Source: Enorma phocaeensis (GTDB lineage Bacteria; Actinomycetota; Coriobacteriia; Coriobacteriales; Coriobacteriaceae). Taken from it: DNA of 64,000 nucleotides. Positions 1 to 8,646 of this stretch are shown here, one piece after another; the first letter of the stretch is position 1; every line of letters starts with the position of its first letter. Where the stretch lies: positions 406,852-470,851 of the forward strand of contig NZ_LT891969.1 in NCBI RefSeq assembly GCF_900186505.1, written 5' to 3'. A program made the translations under genes and the position numbers. The notes beneath the pieces were generated by a model. That model was not told the origin of the DNA. It searched no databases and worked only from the letters and a program-made list of their open reading frames with translations.

Positions 1-2
1 CG

Positions 3-338
3 ACTGCGACCGGTTCCACCGGCTATGCGCTCTCTGCCGGAGGGCCTATCGTGAGCCCAGATTATTCGGGCATGGTCTGCGTGCCCATAGCGCCGCATAC
101 CATCCAGGCGCGCGCTTTTCTGACCTCACCCTCGGATGTCGTCGAGATCGCCATGTCGCATGAGCGCCCGTCGGTTCCCGCAATAGCGGTCGACGGTCAG
201 TTCATCACCAGTGAAGCAACCGTCGACCGAGTTGTGGTTCGTCGCGGCCCTGGAGATATCCTGCTGCTCGATTACGGTCCCGAGAGCTTCTACAACTCGG
301 TATCGCGCGTGTTCTACGGAGTGCATCATGGTCGATGA
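3..338 (+). CDS. nadK: NAD kinase, C-terminal part (5' end outside window)
   Basis: The reading frame enters from the left edge with TGSTGYALSAGGPIVSPD, the conserved glycine-rich NAD-binding stretch of the NAD kinase family, and ends about 100 residues later. NAD kinase phosphorylates NAD to NADP in the cytoplasm and so supplies the NADPH used by biosynthesis, including the shikimate dehydrogenase encoded nearby. The last 11 bases overlap the start of recN, so the two are translationally coupled. The nadK-recN order is common in Gram-positive and actinobacterial genomes. Only the C-terminal part is visible; the N-terminal GGD-type catalytic motif would lie outside the window. Confidence 0.9.
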   Translation, partial: TATGSTGYALSAGGPIVSPDYSGMVCVPIAPHTIQARAFLTSPSDVVEIAMSHERPSVPAIAVDGQFITSEATVDRVVVRRGPGDILLLDYGPESFYNSVSRVFYGVHHGR

Positions 339-1959
339 GATCGAGGTCCGCGACCTTGCCTTGATCCGCAACGCGTCCTTCGCTCCGGCGGAGGGCCTCA
401 CCGTTCTAACCGGCGAGACGGGTGCGGGAAAGACGGCCCTGCTTTCCGCCTTCAAGCTGCTTGTGGGGGAGCGCGCGGAGGCCTCGCAGGTTCGCGAGGG
501 GTCAGATGCCGCCCTCGTTACCGGTCGCTTCTTCTTCGATGCCCGTGATACCGAGGGGACGTGCGTTGAGCGGCGCGTTGCATCCGATGGCCGCAGCCGC
601 GTCCGCATCGATGGCTCGATCTCCAGCGTGAGGGAACTTGCCTCGCTTGTGGGGCCGCGGGTCGACCTATGCGGCCAGCATGAGCACCAGCGCCTGCTTG
701 ATCCTGCCTCGCATGTTGAGATGGTCGATGCCTGGTCGGGAGCCTCGGTTCAGAACGCGGTGCGGGCTTATCGCGACGCCCTTGCACAGGCGCGTGCGGC
801 GGCTGCCGAGCTCGATCGTATCGAACGGGCGGCATCGACCCAGGGTGCCCGCTTGGAGGACGCTCGCTTCACGTGCGAGCGCATCGACGAGGTCGATCCC
901 AAAGAAGGTGAGCTCGAGGAGCTCGAGGAGTTGCTTCCGCGCGCCGAGCACGCCGAAGCCCTCGCCGGTACGGCCCATGAGGCTGCGGAAGCGCTCTCAG
1001 GCGAGGGAGGCGCGCTTGATGGGTTGAACGCCGCCATCGCCGAGCTGTCTCGCATGGGGTCGGTTGATACCAAGCTATCCGAATATGCCGACCAGCTTGC
1101 CGGCGCGGCGATCACGATCGAGGATGCGGTGAGCGATCTGCACCGCTATCGCAATGGGGTCGATTTCGATCCGGCGGAACTCGGCCGTCTGCAAGAGCGC
1201 TACGGCGCGATCAAGGGGTTGCTCAGGCGATTCGGCCCGCGCATGGAAGATGTTTTCGCCAAACGCGACGAGGCCCGGGAGCTTCTCGCTCTCGTAGATG
1301 ACAGCGAGGCGCGCGTTCGCCGGGCGCGTCAGGAGGTCGATGAGGCGGAACGTAACCTCGCAGCATGCGCGCGCACGCTCTCGAAGCGTCGCAACGAGGC
1401 TGCCCCTCGGTTCTGCCGTGAGGTCGTTAAGCAGATGGCTCGCCTCGAGATGGGGCGCGCGGAGCTCGTCTGGGAGTCGCGTCCGCTGCCCCGCGAGCGG
1501 TGGACGGAGGCTGGCCCTGCGTCTTGCGAGCTGCTGTATCGGAGCGGAGCCGGTCTTACCCCGCGCCCGCTTAGGCGCATCGCTTCGGGCGGTGAGCTCT
1601 CTCGCGTGATGCTCGCTTGCAAAGTTGTCCTCGGCGAGGCGGACGGCGTGGATACCCTCGTGTTCGACGAAGTGGATGCGGGCGTGGGCGGCGCGGTGGC
1701 TCGCTCGCTCGCTCAAGTGCTCGCCGATCTTTCCCGTACGCATCAAGTGGTCGTCGTGACGCACGTCGCGCAGGTTGCCGTCCTGGCAGATCGACACTAC
1801 GTTGTGCGCAAGCAGGATGCCGATGTTCCCGAAACCCAGCTGGTCGAGGTCACCGGTGATGAGCGGGTGCGCGAAATCGCCCGCATGCTTTCCGGTGATG
1901 CGTCCGAGGCTTCGCTTGCGCACGCGCGCCAGATGCTAGGAGAGGTCGACGAGGCTTAG
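328..1959 (+). CDS. recN: DNA repair protein RecN (SMC-like ATPase)
   Basis: A protein of 543 residues with Walker A GETGAGKT at residues 29-36, a long central helical/coiled-coil arm, an ABC signature ASGGELSRVMLA and Walker B TLVFDEVDAGVGG near the C-terminus. That is the split-head SMC arrangement of RecN, and the length is typical. RecN acts early in double-strand-break repair by recombination. I chose the ATG at 328 because the protein then begins directly with the conserved N-terminal strand (EIEVRDLALIRN); upstream in-frame codons would only add residues from inside nadK. The start overlaps the nadK stop by 11 bases. It converges with the aro operon, and no clear terminator is seen in the 99-base gap. 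Confidence 0.95.
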   Translation: MVDEIEVRDLALIRNASFAPAEGLTVLTGETGAGKTALLSAFKLLVGERAEASQVREGSDAALVTGRFFFDARDTEGTCVERRVASDGRSRVRIDGSISSVRELASLVGPRVDLCGQHEHQRLLDPASHVEMVDAWSGASVQNAVRAYRDALAQARAAAAELDRIERAASTQGARLEDARFTCERIDEVDPKEGELEELEELLPRAEHAEALAGTAHEAAEALSGEGGALDGLNAAIAELSRMGSVDTKLSEYADQLAGAAITIEDAVSDLHRYRNGVDFDPAELGRLQERYGAIKGLLRRFGPRMEDVFAKRDEARELLALVDDSEARVRRARQEVDEAERNLAACARTLSKRRNEAAPRFCREVVKQMARLEMGRAELVWESRPLPRERWTEAGPASCELLYRSGAGLTPRPLRRIASGGELSRVMLACKVVLGEADGVDTLVFDEVDAGVGGAVARSLAQVLADLSRTHQVVVVTHVAQVAVLADRHYVVRKQDADVPETQLVEVTGDERVREIARMLSGDASEASLAHARQMLGEVDEA

Positions 1960-2058
1960 CCTCGATCGCCGCCCTTTCCATTGAGCGAGCGGTCGGGAAG
2001 CGAGCTATCCAGCCGATGCATCGTCGTTCAAAGCTGCTTGCTGTCAGCTCGCGCTTCC

Positions 2059-2493
2059 TTAGGCGAGGCGCTCTGAGAGCATCTCGATGGCGTGCCGATA
2101 TCCGTTGAGACCTTCTCCCGCCACCCGCGCGATGCATGCCATTCCGGCATATGAGACCTGGCGGAAGGCCTCACGAGCATCCACGTCGGAGATATGGACC
2201 TCGATGGCGGGGATGGCGACCGCCTTGAGGGCGTCGAGGATCGCGACGCTCGTATGGGTATAGGCTGCCGGGTTGATGACGATGCCGTCGACGGTGCCCC
2301 ATGCCTCCTGGATCTTGTCGACGATGGCTCCCTCATGGTTTGACTGGAATACCTCGATGTCATCGAAGCCGTTGTCAGCGGCGGCTTCGCGGCAGATCCG
2401 CTCGAGGTCGGCGTAGGTACCGGTGCCGTAAATGGCGGGTTCGCGAACGCCGAGCATATTGAGGTTGGGGCCGTTGATGACGAGCACCTTCAC
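2059..2493 (-). CDS. aroQ: 3-dehydroquinate dehydratase, type II
   Basis: A protein of 144 residues beginning VKVLVINGPNLNMLGVREP, the signature N-terminus of type II dehydroquinases. It removes water from 3-dehydroquinate to give 3-dehydroshikimate, the third shikimate-pathway step. FQSNHEGAIVD, NPAAYTHTSVAI and EVHISD motifs are all present. The GTG start at 2493 is preceded by AAAGGAA six bases upstream; the longer in-frame extension has no site and no conserved residues. It is the last gene of the minus-strand aromatic operon, 37 bases after aroEK. Confidence in function is very high. Confidence 0.96.
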   Translation of the reverse strand: MKVLVINGPNLNMLGVREPAIYGTGTYADLERICREAAADNGFDDIEVFQSNHEGAIVDKIQEAWGTVDGIVINPAAYTHTSVAILDALKAVAIPAIEVHISDVDAREAFRQVSYAGMACIARVAGEGLNGYRHAIEMLSERLA

Positions 2494-2530
2494 AGCGCGT
2501 TCCTTTCTCGGTAAGGGGCGGGTTAGAGGC

Positions 2531-3829
2531 TTACGCTTCAAGTTCACCGGCTTCGCCACGTAACCGGACGTCTAGCTGCAGTTCCTGCAAGACGGCTTGA
2601 GCTGTGAGTGAGGCGGAGGCGCGCGAGGCTATGATGCGATCAGCCCATGACCGGTAAAGCGGCATGCGCTGCTCGGCTAAGGCCTGCACGCCGTTTTGCG
2701 CGGAGAGCGGCCTGCCCCTGCTCGAGAGCTCCTCGAGTGGACGGTCGAGCATCACGATGCGGCTGTTCTGATGGAGCAGCGCATAGTTTTCCGGCCGGGT
2801 GACCACGCCGCCCCCGCAGGAGATGACGAGCCTGCTTGCCTTGGCGATATCGGCGAGCACGTGCGTCTCCTGCACGCGAAACGCTTCCTCGCCCTGCTCG
2901 ATGATGAAGTCGGAGCAGGTCGTGCCGAGTCGCCTCTCGAGCTCGACATCGATATCGACGTGCTGGCGTCCGGTAAGGCGAGCGAGCTCTCGGCCGACGC
3001 GGGTCTTGCCAGCGCCCGGCATGCCGATGAGGGCAACGTTTTGTTCTAGCCGCGCAAGCGTCTCGGTGGTCGCCTGGATGCGATCTTTCGATATGGATTC
3101 CCCTGTGAAGAGGCGATCGGCTTCGGCTGCTTGGGCAACAAGCATAAGCAGGCCGTTCACCGCTGGCATGCCGCGCTGCTCGGCTTCGATGATGAGGGCC
3201 GTCCGCGCGGGGTTGTAGATGAGGTCGATCACTCCCTCGAGGTCGGGGAGCGCCTCGAGCGTGCAGGGCGCTTCGGGACAGTTGGGGTACATCCCTGAGG
3301 GCGTGGCGTTGACCAGAAGGGCGGCATCGCTGTAGTGGGGGAGGTCATCGTAGGTGACCGGTCCGCTACGTCCTACCGATACGACGTCTGCACCCAGATC
3401 GCATAAGACGGCGCGGCAGGTCGTTCCCGCTCCTCCGCTGCCCCCGAGCACGAGCGCGCGCTTGCCCGCGACATCTACGCCGAGAGCCGTCACGAGGGCA
3501 TGGAATCCTGCGAAGTCGGTGTTATCGCCGAGGAGCGTCCCGTCCGCGCGTCTGACGATGGTGTTCACGTTGCCCAAGCGCTGCGCCGTGGGAGTGAGCT
3601 CATCCAAGAAGGGCACCACCGCATGCTTGTACGGTACGGTGACGTTGAGCCCCTGCCAGCCTGTCTGCTGCAGAAACGATCCGAGCTCGTGTGGTTCGAG
3701 TTCGATGAGCCGATAGGGTATGCCCGCGAGCTCACCATGAATGGCGGGGGAGTAGCTATGGCCGAGCTTGCGCCCAAGAAGGCCGAAGGGGGCATCTGCG
3801 GCTTGGGTGGAATCGGAAAGCGCGCCCAT
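2531..3829 (-). CDS. aroEK: Fused shikimate 5-dehydrogenase / shikimate kinase
   Basis: One chain of 432 residues. Residues 1 to about 262 are shikimate dehydrogenase: GRKLGHSYSPAIH substrate motif, catalytic Lys68 in TVPYK, Asp105 in DNTDFAG, and an NADPH-binding GGSGGAG loop at 129-135. Residues from about 264 are shikimate kinase, with Walker A GMPGAGKT at 269-276, the DIDVELE metal/shikimate motif, SCGGGVV and the lid Arg in DRPLEEL. The enzymes catalyse consecutive steps (dehydroshikimate to shikimate to shikimate-3-phosphate). I see no stop, frameshift or internal start at the junction, so the fusion looks genuine. The ATG follows the pheA stop with no gap. Confidence 0.95.
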   Translation of the reverse strand: MGALSDSTQAADAPFGLLGRKLGHSYSPAIHGELAGIPYRLIELEPHELGSFLQQTGWQGLNVTVPYKHAVVPFLDELTPTAQRLGNVNTIVRRADGTLLGDNTDFAGFHALVTALGVDVAGKRALVLGGSGGAGTTCRAVLCDLGADVVSVGRSGPVTYDDLPHYSDAALLVNATPSGMYPNCPEAPCTLEALPDLEGVIDLIYNPARTALIIEAEQRGMPAVNGLLMLVAQAAEADRLFTGESISKDRIQATTETLARLEQNVALIGMPGAGKTRVGRELARLTGRQHVDIDVELERRLGTTCSDFIIEQGEEAFRVQETHVLADIAKASRLVISCGGGVVTRPENYALLHQNSRIVMLDRPLEELSSRGRPLSAQNGVQALAEQRMPLYRSWADRIIASRASASLTAQAVLQELQLDVRLRGEAGELEA

Positions 3830-4975
3830 CTATATCAGCTCCTGATAGCTTCCTAGGTACGCGAACATCTCGCAAACGTCGGAGATCCCGTCGAGCAGAT
3901 TTCCCAAGGCTGCCGATCCGAACGGGCAATCCAGATCGAAGTAGAACATGAACTCGAAGTCCCTCCCCGGAATGGGACGGCTCTCGAGCTTCACGAGGTT
4001 AATGTCGAGGGCGTAGATGCGCTCGAGTACGCGGTAGAGCGAGCCGGGTTCATGCGAGACCGTGAGCATGAGCGAGGTGCGCGTGGCGCCAGGAAAGACC
4101 TGAGGCGTGGCGGAGATCACGACGAAGCGCGTATAGTTGTTGTCTGAATCCTGCACGTCCTCATCTATGGCCGTGAGTCCATAGAGTGCCGCGCAATCGC
4201 GAGACGAGAGGGCGGCGATGTCGCGTCTCGGCGATTCTGCGACGAATGCCGCCGCTTGCGCCGTGTTCTCGCAGGCGTGCACGGTGACACCGAGGCGTTC
4301 GAGGTATTCCGAGCATTGCGCGATGGCTTGCTCGTGGGAGTAGACCTCGGAGATGTCGGCTTTCGATACACCGGGCTTGGCAAGTAGGTTGTGGTCGATT
4401 TTGAGACGTATGCTCCGCACGATGGAGAAGCGATACTTCGCGATAAGGTCGTAGACGGCGTTCACCGATCCTGCGGTGGAGTTTTCGATGGGGAGCACGC
4501 CGTAGGTAGAAGACCCATCCCTCACCGAGCGGAAAACACCCTCGAATGTGGGGTGGAAGGTGATGGTGGGAATCTTGAAAAGCCGGCACGCGGCAATCTG
4601 GCTGTAGGCTCCTTCGACCCCTTGGCAGGCAACGTCGGCGAGGGCGGGGAAGGGTTTATCGATGGGTTGCAGGGCGCTGAATGCCGTGCGGGAGAGCGAG
4701 CCGGCGTCTGCGGCATGGATCGCTCGTTGCTGGGCGGCCTTGTTCATACTCATGAGCAGCGAGAAGAGGCTCACCGCCTGCCCGCTGAACTCTGCGGGGA
4801 CCGCGCGTGCCACCTGTGAGAGCTTCTCGCGCTCGCGTTCGGGATCGAAAACCGCCTTGCCCGTCTGGGCTTTGGCTTTGGCAACCTCTTGGGCAAGCTC
4901 CATTCGCTCGCAGAAGAGGTCGAGGATCCCCGCGTCGATCGCGTCGATCCGGTTGCGGATATCTGAGAGTTCCAT
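3830..4975 (-). CDS. pheA: Bifunctional chorismate mutase / prephenate dehydratase (P-protein)
   Basis: A protein of 381 residues with three parts: an AroQ-class chorismate mutase helix bundle (about 1-90, MELSDIRNRIDAIDAGILDLF), prephenate dehydratase (about 112-285, with the catalytic TRF motif in NNYTRFVVI), and a C-terminal ACT domain (about 295-375) bearing the ESRP phenylalanine-binding motif. It converts chorismate to prephenate and then phenylpyruvate, and in this family is feedback-inhibited by Phe through the ACT domain. The ATG at 4975 has GAAAGGG six bases upstream; longer in-frame starts lack support. It lies 56 bases after aroC and abuts aroEK. Confidence 0.95.
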   Translation of the reverse strand: MELSDIRNRIDAIDAGILDLFCERMELAQEVAKAKAQTGKAVFDPEREREKLSQVARAVPAEFSGQAVSLFSLLMSMNKAAQQRAIHAADAGSLSRTAFSALQPIDKPFPALADVACQGVEGAYSQIAACRLFKIPTITFHPTFEGVFRSVRDGSSTYGVLPIENSTAGSVNAVYDLIAKYRFSIVRSIRLKIDHNLLAKPGVSKADISEVYSHEQAIAQCSEYLERLGVTVHACENTAQAAAFVAESPRRDIAALSSRDCAALYGLTAIDEDVQDSDNNYTRFVVISATPQVFPGATRTSLMLTVSHEPGSLYRVLERIYALDINLVKLESRPIPGRDFEFMFYFDLDCPFGSAALGNLLDGISDVCEMFAYLGSYQELI

Positions 4976-5031
4976 GAACGACCCTTTCCTGTTTTGTCGA
5001 TGAGCGCGGGGGATCGTGGCGAATTCCTGGT

Positions 5032-6147
5032 TTAGCGCCGAGGGGCGGGGTACTTGAAGCGGCCGTCCTCGATCATGAGGTCGAGCAAGGCGAGCGCGCA
5101 GGCGGCTTCGGCGACCGGCACGGCTCGGGGGACTATGCAAGGGTCGTGACGTCCTTTGATGGCAAGCTCTGCTGGTTCCATTCGGTCGAGGTCGACGCTT
5201 TGCTGCTTCTGGCCGATCGATGGCGTGGGCTTTACCGCCATCTGCCAGACGATGGGCATGCCGGTTGAAATCCCGCCGAGGATGCCCCCCGCGTTGTTCG
5301 TTTCGGTTGCTACCTGGCCATCGCGTATGGTGTAGGGATCGTTGTTCTTGCTACCGGTAAGGTAGGAGGCGCAGAAACCGGCACCGAAATCAATCCCTTT
5401 GACCGCGGGGATCCCGAAGGCAAGCCGTGCGATTCGATTTTCGATTCCGTCGAACATGGGGTCCCCGATGCCTACGGGCACCCCGTAAGCAGCGCATTCG
5501 ATGACGCCTCCGATGCTGTCGAGCTCATCGCGGGCGCGCAGGATCGCCGCTTCCATGCGTGCGGCGGCGTCTGTTGCGATGCATGGGAAGCTATGAGCTC
5601 GCAACGCGGCGACCTGTGCGATGTCGAGTTCGAGCTCGTTGAGCGGCTCGTCTGGTATGCCTTCCGGTCCAAGGCTGGAGACGTGCGCGACGACCTCGAT
5701 TCCTTGCGTGGCGAGCGCTTGCTTTGCGATGGCGCCGGCAACGCAAAGCGGCGCGGTGAGCCTGCCTGAGAAGTGGCCTCCGCCTGAGACATCGTGCCAG
5801 TTTCCGTACTTCATGCGCGCGGGGAAATCAGCATGGCCTGGACGAGGAACGGTTCGCAGGCCAGCGTAATCACCCGATCGCGTATCGGCATTCTCGATGA
5901 CGGCGCCAATAGGCGAGCCTGTGGTATGCCCATCGAGGATTCCCGAGAGGAATGTCGGAGCGTCGGCTTCGCGGCGCCGCGTGGCCGTGTCCGAGCGTCC
6001 AGGGGCCCTCCGGTCGAGGAAGGCTTGGAGTTCGTCCATATCGATGGGAATGCCGGCGGGAACTCCGTCTATGGTGCAGCCGATGCCGGCGGAATGCGAC
6101 TCGCCGAAGATCGAGAGGCGAACGCTCGTCCCTACAACCGACGCCAT
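5032..6147 (-). CDS. aroC: Chorismate synthase
   Basis: A protein of 371 residues with the family's FMN/EPSP motifs: FGESHSAGIGCTIDGVPAG near the N-terminus, GRSDTATRRREAD, RPGHADFPARMKYG and DVSGGGHFSGRLTA. It eliminates phosphate from EPSP to make chorismate and needs reduced FMN. The ATG immediately follows the aroA stop codon, and its ribosome site AAGGAGG lies inside the end of aroA, so the pair is tightly coupled. Position between aroA and pheA makes it the last common step before the aromatic branches. Confidence 0.97.
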   Translation of the reverse strand: MASVVGTSVRLSIFGESHSAGIGCTIDGVPAGIPIDMDELQAFLDRRAPGRSDTATRRREADAPTFLSGILDGHTTGSPIGAVIENADTRSGDYAGLRTVPRPGHADFPARMKYGNWHDVSGGGHFSGRLTAPLCVAGAIAKQALATQGIEVVAHVSSLGPEGIPDEPLNELELDIAQVAALRAHSFPCIATDAAARMEAAILRARDELDSIGGVIECAAYGVPVGIGDPMFDGIENRIARLAFGIPAVKGIDFGAGFCASYLTGSKNNDPYTIRDGQVATETNNAGGILGGISTGMPIVWQMAVKPTPSIGQKQQSVDLDRMEPAELAIKGRHDPCIVPRAVPVAEAACALALLDLMIEDGRFKYPAPRR

Positions 6148-7455
6148 CTAGTCCTCCTTAAGCTCGACGATGCCGCCAAGCTCACGGTAATCGTCGAAGA
6201 ACGTTGGATAGGATTTGGCAACTGCCTCGGCGCCGCGAATCACCACGGGACCGCTGGCGCGAACCGCGGCGACGGCAGCGGTCATCGCGATGCGGTGGTC
6301 GCGGCAGGCATCGACCGTGCCGCCGGTTAATTCGGGAACGCCTTCTATGACGAGGTCGTCGCCCACGATGCGCACATTTGCGCCCAGCGCGTTCAGCATC
6401 GCCGCCGTGGTCTGGAGCCGGTCGGACTCCTTGAGGCGTAGCCTTGCGCAATCGTGGATGACCGTGGTCCCCTCGCACGATGCAGCTACGGCAGAAAGCA
6501 CGGGCACTAGATCCGGTACGTCGCGTGCGCTGAGCGAAAAGCCCTTGAGCTTGTCGGGACGGACGGTTGCCGCGGCGGTGGAGCGATTCACCCGCGCACC
6601 GAATCGCGACAGCGCGGCGAGCACGGTACGGTCGCCCTGCATCGAGTTGAGCGCGAGGCCGCGTACCGTGATGGGCCGTTTGCCGATCGCCGCCGCGCAG
6701 AACCAGAACGCCGCGTTCGACCAATCGCCTTCGACGCATATGCGCCGCGGCGTGCGATAGCCCGTACCGTCGAGGTGGAAGCGCGTTACCTGCTGCTCGG
6801 CATCGCACTCGGTGCGGACCGCGATGCCGAACGCGGCAAGCGCTTCGAGGGTGAGGTCGACATACGGTTTGCTCTCAAGCGCGCCGGTGACCTCGACGGT
6901 GCTCTCCTGCCCAAGAAGCGGCAAGGCAAGGAGAAGGCCCGACACGTACTGGGAGCTCACGTTCCCCGGAAGCAGGAAGGTGCCCGGACGCAGGCGATTG
7001 CGTGCCGTGAGGGGGAGGCCTCCTGTTGCCGGCAGGTCGCAGCCCGCGGCCAAGAGCTCGTTGATGAGCGGCGTGAGGGGTCGCTCGCCAAGCCGTGCCG
7101 CACCGATGAAGGTGGCGTCGGCGCCGAGCGCGCAGGCGACCGGAAGCATGAAGCGCAGGGTTGAGCCCGATTCGCGGCAGTCGAGCGTTCGCCCGGTAAG
7201 GGCGCGCAGGATTCCATGCTCCTGACTCTTGGGAATGGGGTGGATCTCGAAGACTCCAGGCGAGCGAACGATGCGCGCTCCCAGGGTCTCAAGGCAATCA
7301 AGGGTCGCCTCGATATCATCGCAGGTGGTGTTGCATACCACCTCGGTAGGGCCGTTGGCGAGCGCCGCGGCGATGACGAGCCGGTGCGCCATGGACTTCG
7401 AGGCGATGGCGTGCACCTCGCCGGAGAGGGTCTTGGGTTCGATGCGCGCGATCAC
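6148..7455 (-). CDS. aroA: 3-phosphoshikimate 1-carboxyvinyltransferase (EPSP synthase)
   Basis: A protein of 435 residues from a GTG start that overlaps the aroB stop by four bases (GTGA) and has AGGAGG ten bases upstream. Family motifs include SKSMAHR, GERPLTPLINEL, NVSSQYVSGLLLALPL, ESDRLQTTAAMLNALGA and DHRIAMTAAVA. It adds an enolpyruvyl group from PEP to shikimate-3-phosphate. The active-site loop reads CRESGSTLRF where the E. coli enzyme has LGNAGTAMR, so residues around the PEP/glyphosate pocket differ from class I enzymes. Glyphosate response cannot be read from sequence alone. Confidence 0.96.
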   Translation of the reverse strand: MIARIEPKTLSGEVHAIASKSMAHRLVIAAALANGPTEVVCNTTCDDIEATLDCLETLGARIVRSPGVFEIHPIPKSQEHGILRALTGRTLDCRESGSTLRFMLPVACALGADATFIGAARLGERPLTPLINELLAAGCDLPATGGLPLTARNRLRPGTFLLPGNVSSQYVSGLLLALPLLGQESTVEVTGALESKPYVDLTLEALAAFGIAVRTECDAEQQVTRFHLDGTGYRTPRRICVEGDWSNAAFWFCAAAIGKRPITVRGLALNSMQGDRTVLAALSRFGARVNRSTAAATVRPDKLKGFSLSARDVPDLVPVLSAVAASCEGTTVIHDCARLRLKESDRLQTTAAMLNALGANVRIVGDDLVIEGVPELTGGTVDACRDHRIAMTAAVAAVRASGPVVIRGAEAVAKSYPTFFDDYRELGGIVELKED

Positions 7456-8594
7456 AGCGTGTTCGCCTCCTGTCCTGCCGCTTGCGCCATGTCTTCGTGT
7501 CCGCAGGCAGCGTGGCGGCAATCTCCGGCGCGTAGCAGCTCGTGGAAGTCGTCCAGGCTCATGCACTCGATGGAGCATGAGCCGATTGCATGGGGCATGA
7601 CGACATCGATGTGCTCGCCGGCCCGCTTCTTATCGTGCAGTGCCTCCGTATAGATGCGATCGGCGTCCCAGCGGCAGGTGGTGTCCAGGCCGCAACGGCG
7701 TGCAAGGCGGGCGATGCGGTCGGGCACGCTGGCATCGCAGGCTCCCCGCATGACGGCGGCGCTTGCGATCAGAACCATGCCTTGGGCCACGCAAGATCCG
7801 TGGCCGAGTTTATATTCTTCGAGCGCTTCTATCGCATGGCCGGCGCTGTGGCCAAAATTCAATAGCTTCCGGGCGTGGGCTTCGCGCTCATCGGCAGCAA
7901 CCACGTCGCGCTTTATCTCGACGTTGCGAGCGATGATCGCGGCAACCATGCCAAGGTCGCTATGGAGCAGCTCCGTCGTGAGGGGCGTTTGCTCGAGTTG
8001 GGCAAAGAGCCGGCTATCTCTGATGACGCCATGTTTTATCACCTCGCCGCATCCATCGGCAAGTTGCTCGGGCTCAAGGGTGCCCAGGCAACCGACATCG
8101 GCGATCACCACGCGAGGCTGCCAGAAGGCGCCGGCAAGGTTCTTGCCGGCTTTGAGGTCTATGGCGGTTTTGCCGCCCACCGAGGAGTCGACCATGGCGA
8201 GCAAGCTTGTGGGGATCTGGGCAAGCGGGCAGCCGCGCATGTAGCATGCGGCAGCAAAGCCGGCGACATCCCCGGTTACCCCGCCGCCGAGCGCAACGAC
8301 CGCATCGCTCCGACTGAACTCATGCTCGGCCATGAACTCGAGGATATCGATAAGGGTGCTCGCGCGCTTCTGGCGCTCGCCAGCGCTGAACGTGAACGTG
8401 AACACCTCGTAGCCAACGGACTTGAGGCTTTGGCTCACGATGGGGGCGTAGAGCGGCCCCACGTTGGAATCGGTGACGATTACGGCGCGCTCGCCTCCGC
8501 AGGCTGTGCGGACGAGTTCTCCCGATGCCTCAAGGAGCATGGTGCCGATATGCACCTTGTACGGGGTGGATGCCGGGATGTCGATGGTGTACAT
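7452..8594 (-). CDS. aroB: 3-dehydroquinate synthase
   Basis: A protein of 380 residues with NAD-binding and zinc-binding motifs of the AroB family: GGGVTGDVAGFAAACYMRG, PTSLLAMVDSSVGGKTAID, KAGKNLAGAFWQP, GCGEVIKHG, NFGHSAGHAIE and HGSCVAQGMV. It cyclises DAHP to 3-dehydroquinate, the second shikimate step. The ATG at 8594 has AAGGA seven bases upstream; an alternative ATG near 8654 would overlap tyrA but has no clear site. The C-terminal 30 residues are Ala/His/Cys-rich and beyond the usual domain. It is coupled to aroA by a four-base overlap. Confidence 0.95.
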   Translation of the reverse strand: MYTIDIPASTPYKVHIGTMLLEASGELVRTACGGERAVIVTDSNVGPLYAPIVSQSLKSVGYEVFTFTFSAGERQKRASTLIDILEFMAEHEFSRSDAVVALGGGVTGDVAGFAAACYMRGCPLAQIPTSLLAMVDSSVGGKTAIDLKAGKNLAGAFWQPRVVIADVGCLGTLEPEQLADGCGEVIKHGVIRDSRLFAQLEQTPLTTELLHSDLGMVAAIIARNVEIKRDVVAADEREAHARKLLNFGHSAGHAIEALEEYKLGHGSCVAQGMVLIASAAVMRGACDASVPDRIARLARRCGLDTTCRWDADRIYTEALHDKKRAGEHIDVVMPHAIGSCSIECMSLDDFHELLRAGDCRHAACGHEDMAQAAGQEANTL

Positions 8595-8646
8595 AGCGTG
8601 TTCCTTGACTGCTTGGATTGTCTGCCTTCCGGTTGCGATAAAGAGC

